A stretch of 64,000 bases of DNA, taken from positions 3,544 to 67,543 of the forward strand of contig DATMNI010000297.1 in NCBI GenBank assembly GCA_035570275.1. The letters run 5' to 3'. This DNA is from DATMNI01 sp035570275 (GTDB taxonomy: Bacteria; Acidobacteriota; Terriglobia; Bryobacterales; Bryobacteraceae). The translations under genes and the position numbers were made by a program. Under the pieces are notes generated by a model. The model was not told where the DNA came from. It ran no database searches and was given only the letters and a program-made list of their open reading frames with translations. This document shows positions 48,020 to 56,846 of this stretch, one piece after another. The first letter of the stretch is position 1. Each line of letters opens with the position of its first letter.

Positions 48020-50038
48020 ATGATCTCGCGTTCGCTTTTCGCTGCACTGGCGCTGGCTTCCACTGCGCTGGCCAGTCCGCCGCTGACCACTATTCAGGAC
48101 GTTCTATACAAGGCCGACGGCACTCGTTTCGCCGGTACTTTAACCATCAGTTGGACCAGTTTCGAAGCCATCGACCAGTCGGCAATCACTACCCAGGTCA
48201 CCACCGTCACCGTTACTGACGGGAACCTTCGGGTACAATTGGTCCCCACCACCACTGCGGTCCCCCCGGCCAACTACACGGTGAAATACAACAGCGACGG
48301 ACGCATCCAGTTCGGCGAGACCTGGGCCGTGCCGTCCAGTGTCACGCCGCTGCGCATCCGCGATGTGCGCATAGCGTCCAGCCAAACCGGCGCCGTGAGC
48401 GCGGATACCGTCGCGGCCACGGTTCAGGAATCCGACGTGGCCGGCCTGGTCTCCGACCTCGGCGCGCGCCCGCTCAAAGGCCCCGGCTATGCCGCCGGCC
48501 GCGTGGCCGTGGTGAACCCCGCCGGATCGCTCGAAACCGTGACCGGCAGCCCGTCCGACTGCGTCCGGGTGGACGGTTCTTCCGGGCCCTGCGGCGATGC
48601 CGGTGGGCTGCCTTCCTTCGTGGATGGCGATTCGCTTTCCGGCATCATGGATGGCTCCAACACCACCTTCACGCTCTCGGCCTTTCCCAACCCGGCTTCC
48701 AGTCTGGCGGTCTACCGAAACGGTGTGCTGCAGTCCTCGGTCCGGGACTACAACGTCACCGGCAATGCAGTTCAATTCGTCGCCGCCGCGGCGCCGCAAC
48801 CTGGCGATACGCTGCTGGCCAGCTTTCGCCTCACCGGAGCCGATGGTGCCTCGGCGCCACCGGGCCTCGTCTCTCCTCAGCAGATCAACCCTGCAGGTCT
48901 GACAGCGGGGCAGACGTGGGTGTGGGACGGCAATTCATATGTGCCGGGCGCTGCGGGTGGTGCTGGAGGGGCAGGCACTATCGGAGCGACGGGACCAGCG
49001 GGGACGGCGGGAGCTACTGGGGTTGCAGGTCCATTGGGACCGGCCGGTGCCACGGGCCCTGCGGGGGCTGCAGGACCTGCGGGCGCAACGGGAGTTTCCG
49101 GAGTGGCGGGTGCTACCGGACCAGTGGGAGTTCCCGGCACTGCGGGGGCCGTGGGCCCCACCGGAGTAGCAGGACCAGCAGGAGCAACCGGTGCGGCGGG
49201 TGCTGCCGGGATCGCGGGGCCGGCCGGCGCAACCGGCGCGGCAGGGATAGCGGGTCCAACCGGGCCATCCGGCGCGGCCGGCCCAACCCTGACGGTGTTC
49301 GGCCGCCTGGGCACTGTCGTGGCGGTGTCCGGCGACTACAGCGCGGCTCAAGTCGCCAATGCAGCCGACAAGACGGCAGCCAACTCCTATACGGCAGGCG
49401 CGAAGCAGGGTTTCCAGTCTTCGGCAACCACGGCTGGCATCAACTTCGGCGGCGTGTCGGCAGACCCGTCCGTGCTATCCGAGGGCGATGTCTGGTACCG
49501 CACGGACACCCACGCTCTGCGGCAATATCAGAACGCGGTGGCGGTAACGGTTGGCGGCGCGGCGGGCGGCTGCCCATCCACTCCGTTCTCCACTCTCATT
49601 ACCGGCGCCACCACGAGCAACGGAAGCCTGGGCTGCGGGCTGACCTACGCCTCCACGGTCCATACGGATTTCACCGCAGCGGCGACCACTCAGCGCGTCA
49701 AGATTGGCACCGCCGCCAGTTTGTTTTCCGCTGCCGGTATCCGGCTTGAGGAAACCACCACCTTGGTTAGCGGCATTGGCACCATTACGGCGATGCAGGC
49801 GTGCGTGGGATCTGCGACGGCGGTTTGCTTGTTCACGCCGGGTGGGTTGGCACTGTTCGGGTCAACCGGACAATTTCTGACCTTCCCCGGACCCTTCTCG
49901 GCAGCGGCTACAGACCTGGCGACTCAGGACATTTACTTGACTTTGTCGGTGACTAACGTGACGCCAGGCAATCTATCCACCATGACAGGAGTGGTCGGTA
50001 AAGTCACGGTTCGTATCTGGGGCGGGGTGGCACAATGA
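48020..50038 (+). CDS. Secreted collagen-like protein with phage-tail-fibre-like C-terminus
   Basis: 672 aa from ATG 48020 (SD ccggagg). Signal peptide to TALA. A beta-rich N-terminal region (about 20-300) is followed by about 40 Gly-X-Y triplets (about 312-431, e.g. GATGPAGTAGATGVAGPLGP). The C-terminal region has GDYSAAQVANAADKTAANSY, AGINFGGVSADPSVLSEGDV and WYRTDTHALRQYQNAV, the style of phage tail/trimeric fibre proteins. It probably forms surface trimers. It overlaps the next start by 4 nt, so both are made together. Confidence 0.85.
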   Translation: MISRSLFAALALASTALASPPLTTIQDVLYKADGTRFAGTLTISWTSFEAIDQSAITTQVTTVTVTDGNLRVQLVPTTTAVPPANYTVKYNSDGRIQFGETWAVPSSVTPLRIRDVRIASSQTGAVSADTVAATVQESDVAGLVSDLGARPLKGPGYAAGRVAVVNPAGSLETVTGSPSDCVRVDGSSGPCGDAGGLPSFVDGDSLSGIMDGSNTTFTLSAFPNPASSLAVYRNGVLQSSVRDYNVTGNAVQFVAAAAPQPGDTLLASFRLTGADGASAPPGLVSPQQINPAGLTAGQTWVWDGNSYVPGAAGGAGGAGTIGATGPAGTAGATGVAGPLGPAGATGPAGAAGPAGATGVSGVAGATGPVGVPGTAGAVGPTGVAGPAGATGAAGAAGIAGPAGATGAAGIAGPTGPSGAAGPTLTVFGRLGTVVAVSGDYSAAQVANAADKTAANSYTAGAKQGFQSSATTAGINFGGVSADPSVLSEGDVWYRTDTHALRQYQNAVAVTVGGAAGGCPSTPFSTLITGATTSNGSLGCGLTYASTVHTDFTAAATTQRVKIGTAASLFSAAGIRLEETTTLVSGIGTITAMQACVGSATAVCLFTPGGLALFGSTGQFLTFPGPFSAAATDLATQDIYLTLSVTNVTPGNLSTMTGVVGKVTVRIWGGVAQ

Positions 50039-53000
50039 GAAACCTGCTGATTCTGTCTCTGCTGGCGCTTCCGGCGTACTCGCAATGCACGGGCTACGGC
50101 ACTTCGATTGCCGCCACGGTCGAACAGGTCACTGGCACCCTGACCAACGTGGCGGAACCGATCTCGATTACTGATACCCGGCTGGCGACGACGGGAAATG
50201 GCGGCCTGAGCTTATCCACCGGCAACGACATCTGCATCAGCGATTCCGGCAACACGGTGGCGTTCCCGCTCCAGAAACGTCCAGGCAGCTATTCAGCTAC
50301 AACTGGCGCATATGCGGCAACCGTGCTATTCCCCAGTCTGTCCGCGAGTGCTACAACGTCTGTGCTGGTCTGGGTTGGCAAAGCGAGTGCGAGCGATCCC
50401 AGCACCACGGCAGTCTGGAATTCCAACTACAAACAGGTTTATCAGCTTGGCGAAACAGGCACGCCGGGAGCGGGAGGCGCGGGCGTGTACCTCGACTCGA
50501 CCGTGAACGCCATGAACTCTGTAACCGGGACGATCAATCCTACGTCGGTGGCTGGCATCGCCGGATTCGGCAACGCCCAATCGTTCAATGGCACTAACCA
50601 ATTTATCCAGGTGACCAACGCTCTGGCGTCTGGCGCTCCCGGCACAATCCAAGCGTGGTTCAACGTGGGCACCCATTCAACCTCACCCACCGTCGTTGAC
50701 AACCGTGCGAATGGGACTGTGGGCTGCGCGATCTACATGGACACCAGCGGCTTTGTTCACGCCTTCTGCAACAGCGCGGGCTTGGATAAACCAAATGCTG
50801 TGAATGTGGCGAATGGTGTTTGGCATCAGGCGGTACTCACGGTTAACACGGGTGGAGTAGGTGTGACGCTCTACGTGGACGGTACCTTGATTGGCGCTAG
50901 CGGCCCGCAAGCATTCGGCGGCTTCTCGGCGGGATCGGACATGATCGGGCGCAACGTGGTGTCAGGCGGGACATCCTGGTTTCCTGGCAAGGTCCAGGAA
51001 GTCCGCATTTCCAGCGTAGTTGAGGGTGCCGCCCAGATCAAAGCCGATTACGACGCCATGCACGCGCCCACGTCCTTCTTTGCGCTGAGTTCCTTGACTT
51101 GTTCGATCACGACTACCACGCTGCCTGCCGGTACCGTGGGAGTTTCGTACAGCCAGACCCTTGCCACTTCCAACTGCACCACGCCAGCTTTCAGCGTGAC
51201 TGCCGGGGCGCTGCCGACCGGCCTGACGCTCGGGTCCAGCACGGGCACGATTGGAACTACCGCAACCGCCTCCTGTAATCCTTGCAACTTCACCGCGCAT
51301 GTGATCGACAGCGGGGCCAACGGCAACTCTTCACAGGCCCTCTCTATCGTCATGGTGACATCCACGCCCGTGATCTCGGCAGTGAGCGCGGCGGGAAATT
51401 CGCCATCCAGCCTGCTACTTACCTGGACCACGGATGTGAAATCCACTTCTAATATCAATTGCGGAGTTGTCACAGGTGGCCCCTACACCATCGCGGCGGG
51501 CGGCTCGGTAACTCCGATCCTCCACACAGCTACCACCGGGCTTGGCCAGGGCGTCCTTACTCACATCGTGGCGGTGACCGGACTACCGAATCCCAGCACG
51601 CCGTACTTCTGTGTTCCACTATCGGGCCAGCCGGGCGGACTGTCCGCAACCGGAGCCGAAGTCACCGCCAGCACCCTGCCCGCCGTTGTATCTACGCCCA
51701 TCTCAATCAGCTACGTCTCCCCGGTCACCCGCTACAACGATCAGTTTCCGGCCAACGGCAGAGCTTGGAACGGCGACACCCACTACTGCTCCTGGGCAGA
51801 TGACGGGAACAGCTATTGCAACTACGACGACGGCTCAGGCGTCGGCGCAACTCACTCAGCGCTCGGCTACTCCAAGTGGCCCACGGCGACCGACCTCACC
51901 TACACCAACGTTACGGTGGTCAGCGCCAACACGACCTTCGGCACTGAATCACAGGCCAACAACCCAACCGGGTATGCAGACGGCGGAGTTTGGGGAGGCG
52001 GCGTGCCGATTTCGGTGCGCGGGATCATGTACTATCCGTCGTTTCGTGCGGCTGGGGCTGGAAGCCTCTGTCTCAGTCTCCTGTTGTCCAACGATCACGG
52101 TGCAACCACCCAATCGCCAGAGCACAATCTGTCCGGGGCCGGATACACCGGCGTGGCGAACGGTGATGCGCCGTCACCGGGGAATTGCATGCTAGCCGGA
52201 GCTCCCGGCCCGTGGATCTGGTTTATTCAACACTGCCAGGATCACAGCATGAACTGCACATGGGTGGCGAACGCGGATGGTTACGTGTACGCCACTGGCT
52301 GGGGAAATGGCGGATACGGTGGGACCGCTCCCTTCTATAACCTGATGCGGGTTCGCATTGAAGACTTGCTGCTCCAGCTCGGCTCAAAGATTCAATACTA
52401 CATCGGCACCGGGGCTGGAAGCGACGGCCTGTTTGATGCCGCATGGAGTTTCAGCGCCACGGGAACCTGCCCCGGTGCGACCTGTGCTTTTCGCTTCCCC
52501 ATGACTACGATGGGTGCTCAACCCATGATGGTTTTCGTGCCGAATTTCAACCGTTACATGGCGGTGGGCTGGCTCTGGCTTGCGGGGAACGCACAGGGCA
52601 ACACTTTTGGAAATGCCGCTGCCGCCGTCATCTCGGATGTCGGCCCGTACCCCTGGAATGTTTCGACCCAGATTGCCACCATCCCGCGCGACAACACGCA
52701 CTTGAATTACGGTCCCGCATTCACGCAGTTCCACCTGGAGAGCTACGTCAAACGATCCACCACGCCGCTGTCGGCATCCATCAAGATCGTCGGAACCGGC
52801 TACTTCACGGGCGAGGTTCAGGGCACACCTTCGACTGACGAATACAGCCCGCACATCTACGAGGTTGGGTTGGTGCCGCGCGCCACGGTTCCGGCGCGGC
52901 CGGCTATTGGCAACGGTCGCAATCAGCACATTGCGACCGGCCTGGATCTGTTTTACAACTTCCAGAACTGCTCCAACGCCTTGAGCTTGCCGGACCTTTC

Positions 53001-53700
53001 GCCGAACGGAATCGGATTGAATCACAAGTACGACGCCGCCACGAACCTAGTCTTGGGATCGCCAGTCACCACGCCGAATACGCTCAATCCTGCCGTGTGC
53101 GACAACTACGGGATGTGGAATTTCGGCATCTCGTCCGCAGCAAATAAAGTCGCCACCTGCACCCCGGCCTGCGCGACTCCGATGGCCTATCCGCTGGTGA
53201 CGCCGTACAACGTGGCCTTGACCGACTTCACAGTGGCCGTGTCCTTCGCGCACTACCCCGCTGGCAACGGTTCGACGGGTTTAGCGACGGTGAGCGGAGA
53301 ACTGGTCCTGGACAAGACGGACCTGCAATTGGCCCGCAGCAGCACGACGGCGAATAGTTGGACGCTGAAAGTAGGGGCAACCACATCATCGCCGTTCAGC
53401 CTGACAACGGACGTGGCGGCTGGCGGCGCCACCTGGCCGGCGCTGTTCATCCGGCGCGTCGGCGGCACGGTCAATGTTTATTCGTCAGCCGGCATTGGCG
53501 CGACAGCCCCGTTCACCACACTGGCTACGATCAGCGATGGTACCGCGCTCAGCACCAACGCGCTGAATATCGGCACGACATTTCGGGGCACAATGAGCGA
53601 GCTGCTGGTGTGGAATCGCGGGCTGACGGATTCCGAGATCGCACGGGAGGCTGGGGCGATTCGGTACGACATGGCGCTTCGGGGACTGGTGATTCCTTGA
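50035..53700 (+). CDS. 1221-aa secreted LamG/concanavalin-like repeat protein
   Basis: Signal peptide MRNLLILSLLALPAYSQ. Order: an unknown N-terminal domain (about 20-130), a LamG/concanavalin-like domain (about 165-330, with the sequence QSFNGTNQFIQVTNALASGA), Ig/Fn3-like segments (about 345-560), and a long central region containing WNGDTHYCSWADDGNSYCNY and WFIQHCQDHSMNCTWVANAD (about 570-920) resembling glycosidase/sialidase-like beta-propellers. It ends with a second LamG-like domain ending VWNRGLTDSEIAREAGAIRYD. GC looks lower and codon use more mixed than the neighbours, suggesting transfer. It is coupled to the collagen-like protein (ATGA). Probably a cell-surface partner of that fibre. 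Confidence 0.8.
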   Translation: MRNLLILSLLALPAYSQCTGYGTSIAATVEQVTGTLTNVAEPISITDTRLATTGNGGLSLSTGNDICISDSGNTVAFPLQKRPGSYSATTGAYAATVLFPSLSASATTSVLVWVGKASASDPSTTAVWNSNYKQVYQLGETGTPGAGGAGVYLDSTVNAMNSVTGTINPTSVAGIAGFGNAQSFNGTNQFIQVTNALASGAPGTIQAWFNVGTHSTSPTVVDNRANGTVGCAIYMDTSGFVHAFCNSAGLDKPNAVNVANGVWHQAVLTVNTGGVGVTLYVDGTLIGASGPQAFGGFSAGSDMIGRNVVSGGTSWFPGKVQEVRISSVVEGAAQIKADYDAMHAPTSFFALSSLTCSITTTTLPAGTVGVSYSQTLATSNCTTPAFSVTAGALPTGLTLGSSTGTIGTTATASCNPCNFTAHVIDSGANGNSSQALSIVMVTSTPVISAVSAAGNSPSSLLLTWTTDVKSTSNINCGVVTGGPYTIAAGGSVTPILHTATTGLGQGVLTHIVAVTGLPNPSTPYFCVPLSGQPGGLSATGAEVTASTLPAVVSTPISISYVSPVTRYNDQFPANGRAWNGDTHYCSWADDGNSYCNYDDGSGVGATHSALGYSKWPTATDLTYTNVTVVSANTTFGTESQANNPTGYADGGVWGGGVPISVRGIMYYPSFRAAGAGSLCLSLLLSNDHGATTQSPEHNLSGAGYTGVANGDAPSPGNCMLAGAPGPWIWFIQHCQDHSMNCTWVANADGYVYATGWGNGGYGGTAPFYNLMRVRIEDLLLQLGSKIQYYIGTGAGSDGLFDAAWSFSATGTCPGATCAFRFPMTTMGAQPMMVFVPNFNRYMAVGWLWLAGNAQGNTFGNAAAAVISDVGPYPWNVSTQIATIPRDNTHLNYGPAFTQFHLESYVKRSTTPLSASIKIVGTGYFTGEVQGTPSTDEYSPHIYEVGLVPRATVPARPAIGNGRNQHIATGLDLFYNFQNCSNALSLPDLSPNGIGLNHKYDAATNLVLGSPVTTPNTLNPAVCDNYGMWNFGISSAANKVATCTPACATPMAYPLVTPYNVALTDFTVAVSFAHYPAGNGSTGLATVSGELVLDKTDLQLARSSTTANSWTLKVGATTSSPFSLTTDVAAGGATWPALFIRRVGGTVNVYSSAGIGATAPFTTLATISDGTALSTNALNIGTTFRGTMSELLVWNRGLTDSEIAREAGAIRYDMALRGLVIP

Positions 53701-53814
53701 GGACGCAGTCGGTGCTCGCCCCAGTCCACAAGAAGCAGCTTCTGACGTATCTCAGGCTCGCCGGCTGATTTCACATCAGATCTGCGAACATTCGAGTCGG
53801 CAGCTACCCCGCCG

Positions 53815-54342
53815 CTACCCCCGCCGCCGGCTCCGCCAGGTCAGAAACCCGATCAGCGTCTTACCGTCGTCAATCTTTCCCGATTCAATCATTTCAGCCA
53901 GTTCCTTTTTGGTGAACCAGCGCGCCTCGATCTGTTCATCGTCCATGGGGGTGGCTTCGCCGCCAGTCAAATCCTCGGCCAGGAAGATGGTCATTCGCTC
54001 CTGTACGAAACCAGGGCTGGCGAAGTAGCTGGCCAGCCTGGTCCATTGCCGCGCCCGATAGCCGGTTTCTTCTTTCAACTCGCGCCGGGCAGCCTGAAGC
54101 GGTTTTTCGCCGGGATCGAGACGCCCGGCCGGCAACTCCCACAGATACTTTTCCGCCGGCAGGCGATACTGCCTGACTAACAGCACGCGCTTCTTCCGGT
54201 CCACCGCCATGATGACGGCCGAGCCAATGTGGCGCACCACCGAGCGTTTGATGTGGAAACCGGTCTTCGGGTCGACGGCCTCGTCCTCGGTCACCCGGAA
54301 CAAGCCGCAATTGTAGACTTCTTTGGAAGATGTGATTTTCAT
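53815..54342 (-). CDS. Nudix hydrolase (ADP-ribose pyrophosphatase-like)
   Basis: 175 aa from ATG 54342. Nudix box GRLDPGEKPLQAARRELKEE followed by TGY. N-terminal beta strands (VYNCGLFRVTEDEAVDPKTG; VLLVRQYRLPAEKYLWELPA) are typical of ADP-ribose pyrophosphatases (NudF-like). It hydrolyses nucleoside-diphosphate sugars. It follows polX by 8 bp, so is probably cotranscribed with the repair enzyme. Confidence 0.9.
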   Translation of the reverse strand: MKITSSKEVYNCGLFRVTEDEAVDPKTGFHIKRSVVRHIGSAVIMAVDRKKRVLLVRQYRLPAEKYLWELPAGRLDPGEKPLQAARRELKEETGYRARQWTRLASYFASPGFVQERMTIFLAEDLTGGEATPMDDEQIEARWFTKKELAEMIESGKIDDGKTLIGFLTWRSRRRG

Positions 54343-54350
54343 TTTTTCGC

Positions 54351-56111
54351 TTATCTTTTCGAATGCAGCGCCGCCGCGAACTGGTCCGCCGGAAGCGTAT
54401 TCAGGATATCGTTCGGCTCCAGCCAGCCACGCCGCGCGGTCACCACGCCGTACTTCATGCTCTCCAGGTGCTTGGGGTGGTGGGCGTCGGTGGAGATGGT
54501 GAACCGCGCGCCCTTCGCTTTGGCGGTGCGGATCAGGGTGCCGTGCAGGTCCAGCCGCTCCGGGCTGGCATTGATCTCCAGCCACACGCCGCGCCGCGCG
54601 GCTTCGGCCACCACGCGGTCGAAGTCGAAGGGAAACGGATCGCGGTGCAGCAGAATGCGGCCGGTGGGATGGCCCATCACGCGCAGGTGCGGGCACTCCA
54701 GCGCGCGCAGCAGGCGGTCGGTCATTTCCGCCGCCTCCATATTCATGTGGCTATGCACACTGCCAATCACCAGGTCCAGTTCGGCCAGCGCGTCATCGGC
54801 CAGGTCCATGGCGCCGTCCTTGAGGATGTCGCACTCCAGGCCGGAGAAGACGCGAATCGGCGCCCCCTGCCTGTTGCCGAAGTGGGCAAGGCCGTTGCGG
54901 TTGATCTCGCGCACCCGTTTGGCGAACTCCACCACGCGCTTTTCGTCCAGGCCGTTGGCCATGGCCAGCGCTTTGGAATGGTCGGTGATGGCCACGTATT
55001 CGTATCCCCGTGCGCTCGCGGCCTCGGCCATCTCTTCCAGCGTGGCTCGGCCGTCGGTTTCGGTGGTGTGCATGTGGATGTCGCCGCGGATGTGTTGCAG
55101 CTCCACCAGTTCGGGCAGGCGGCCGGCCTCGGCGGCTTCGATTTCGCCGGTGTTCTCGCGCAGTTCCGGCGGAATCCACGCCAACTTCAGCGCCTGGTAG
55201 ACGCCCTCTTCCGTTTCGCCCGCCACTTTCACATCGTCGGCGACGCGGAAGAGGCCGTACTCGCTGAGCTTCAGCCCCATCTTCACGGCGCGCGTGCGGA
55301 TGGCCACGTTGTGGTCCTTGCTGCCGGTGAAGTACTGCATGGCGGCGCCAAAACTGCCGGGCGGCAGGGCGCGCACGTCCACCTGCAAACCCTCGCGGCC
55401 CACTTTGGCGCTGGCCTTGTTCTCACCATGGACCAGCACTTCCTCCACCAGCGAATAGGCGACGAACCGGCTGAGCACCGCTTCGGGAGCCGCCGGCCCG
55501 GTCACCAGCAGGTCCAGATCGCCCACCGTTTCGCGCCCCCGCCGCAGGCTGCCCGCGGGCGTGATGGCTTCGACGCCGGGCACCTGGCGCAATTCGGCGA
55601 TCAACTCTTCCGCCATGGTCTCCGCGTAGCTCAGCAGGTAACGGCCGGTGCGCATGCGGTACTGGGCGATGGAGCGCAGCACCTTCTCTTCCAGCTTGGC
55701 GCCCATGCGCGGCAGCCCGCGCAGTTTCTGCTCCTGGCAGAGCCGCTCCAGTTCGTCGATGGTGCTGATGCGGTAATGCTCGAAGATCAGCGCGATGCCC
55801 TTGGGACCGAGGCCCTGAATCTTGAGGAACTCCAGCGCGGTGGGTGGAAACTTCGCCAGCAGCAGGTCGCGGCGCTCGCAGGAACCGCGCTCCGCAATTT
55901 CCGCCAGCACCTGCGCCAGCCCCTTACCGATGCCGGGGATATCGGTAACCTTGCGCTCCGGGTCGCGCAGAATATCTACGATACGTTCGGGATAGCCATC
56001 CACGGCCGTGGCGCCGTTGCGATAGCTGCGAATACGAAATCCATCCTCGGCGGCGATCTCCATCAGATCGGCCGTCTCCCAAAGTACGCGCGCGATTTCC
56101 TTATTCTCCAA
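54351..56111 (-). CDS. polX: DNA polymerase/3'-5' exonuclease PolX
   Basis: 586 aa from TTG 56111, chosen because LENKEIARVLWETADLMEIA is the family N-terminus; a longer frame would begin inside the palindromic repeat. HhH repeats (DIPGIGKGLAQVLAE; LGPKGIALIFEHYRI; GLPRMGAKLEEKVL), the polX palm with PAGSLRRGRETVGDLDLLVT, and a C-terminal PHP nuclease domain with IRGDIHMHTTETDG, EYVAITDHS, ISTDAHHPKHLESM. Base-excision repair gap filling. The metal-binding Asp pair in GDLDLL is intact. Confidence 0.93.
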   Translation of the reverse strand: MENKEIARVLWETADLMEIAAEDGFRIRSYRNGATAVDGYPERIVDILRDPERKVTDIPGIGKGLAQVLAEIAERGSCERRDLLLAKFPPTALEFLKIQGLGPKGIALIFEHYRISTIDELERLCQEQKLRGLPRMGAKLEEKVLRSIAQYRMRTGRYLLSYAETMAEELIAELRQVPGVEAITPAGSLRRGRETVGDLDLLVTGPAAPEAVLSRFVAYSLVEEVLVHGENKASAKVGREGLQVDVRALPPGSFGAAMQYFTGSKDHNVAIRTRAVKMGLKLSEYGLFRVADDVKVAGETEEGVYQALKLAWIPPELRENTGEIEAAEAGRLPELVELQHIRGDIHMHTTETDGRATLEEMAEAASARGYEYVAITDHSKALAMANGLDEKRVVEFAKRVREINRNGLAHFGNRQGAPIRVFSGLECDILKDGAMDLADDALAELDLVIGSVHSHMNMEAAEMTDRLLRALECPHLRVMGHPTGRILLHRDPFPFDFDRVVAEAARRGVWLEINASPERLDLHGTLIRTAKAKGARFTISTDAHHPKHLESMKYGVVTARRGWLEPNDILNTLPADQFAAALHSKR

Positions 56112-56158
56112 GCTGGGGCCCCCGCTCTTAATTGTACAGAGTGAGGCCGCGGGTCTTA

Positions 56159-56304
56159 TTGTGGGGCAGATTGCCAATCTGCGGCGGATTGTTAATCCGC
56201 CTGCGCGATGCGGCAGCGAGCGTTTTCGCCTTGCCTGAAGGGGCTCGCCAGAGCGCGGGCCGGCGGATTGCCAATCCGCCGCAGGTTAACAACCTGCCCC
56301 ACAT
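56159..56304. repeat. Palindromic REP/MITE-like element, copy D (most complete)
   Basis: About 146 bp. tgtggggcagattgccaatc opens the left arm and aacctgccccaca closes the right one. Both contain ggcggatt-loop-aatccgcc hairpins around a core beginning gcgcgatgcggcagcgagcg. It sits between the polX start and the GNAT stop. Confidence 0.9.
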
Positions 56305-56312
56305 ATCAGGTG

Positions 56313-56774
56313 TTACAGCTTCAAGCGTAGATAAATCGCGCCTTCGGTAGGCTTGCTGGAGTATGGGCCGGTGCGCTCGAAGCCCATGCGATCGTACATT
56401 TCCAGGGCTTGTGCCATCACTGGCATGGTGTCGCCGACCATCTCGGAATAGCCGGCGGCGCGGGACTCGGCAATCAGCCAGTGCATTAGGGCGCGGGCCA
56501 CTCCCCGGCCACGAAACTTCGGCCTTACATAGAGGCGCTTGGCCTCGCACCGGCTGGCATCGAAGGGGCGCATGGCGGCGCATCCTGCCGGTTCGCCATC
56601 GAGAATCGCCAGCGCCAGCCTTCCACCCGGCGGCCGATAGTCGCCCGGCAGCGACGCCACTTCGTCGCCGAAGTTCTGGAAGCAGGGCGTGAAGCCGAAA
56701 GAGGTCCAGTATTCTTCGAACAGGCCGCGCACCAATTCGACCTGGGGCCCGCCGGAAACGGTCACGATCTCCAT
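56313..56774 (-). CDS. GNAT family N-acetyltransferase
   Basis: 153 aa. Acetyl-CoA loop RPKFRGRGVARALMHWLIAE (R-x-x-G-x-G/A) after CAAMRPFDASRCEAKRLYV; C-terminal GFERTGPYSSKPTEGAIYL. Acts on an unknown small amine. It lies 58 bp after the nucleoside hydrolase stop, and that spacer is made of 14-bp repeats. Confidence 0.9.
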   Translation of the reverse strand: MEIVTVSGGPQVELVRGLFEEYWTSFGFTPCFQNFGDEVASLPGDYRPPGGRLALAILDGEPAGCAAMRPFDASRCEAKRLYVRPKFRGRGVARALMHWLIAESRAAGYSEMVGDTMPVMAQALEMYDRMGFERTGPYSSKPTEGAIYLRLKL

Positions 56775-56776
56775 GA

Positions 56777-56846
56777 TTACTCCACTCGGGTTACTCCACG
56801 CGGGTTACTCCACGCGGGCTACTCCACGCGGGCTACTCCACTCTGG
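56777..56846 (-). repeat. 14-bp tandem repeat, five units, spanning a gene spacer and stop codon
   Basis: Units at 56777, 56791, 56805, 56819 and 56833 of the form (t/c)tactccacgcggg. On the minus strand they contain the nucleoside-hydrolase TAG stop and extend almost to the GNAT start. The whole operon spacer is therefore repeat DNA, as at 1861-1920. Confidence 0.9.

Noticed and set aside
49000..49290. Possible CRISPR-like or minisatellite array in the collagen-like gene
   Set aside because: The periodicity is codon triplets of GXY repeats in a protein, without spacers or identical repeats.
54363..56144. 593-codon + frame opposite polX
   Set aside because: His/Gln/Arg-rich mirror of polX with no family motif.
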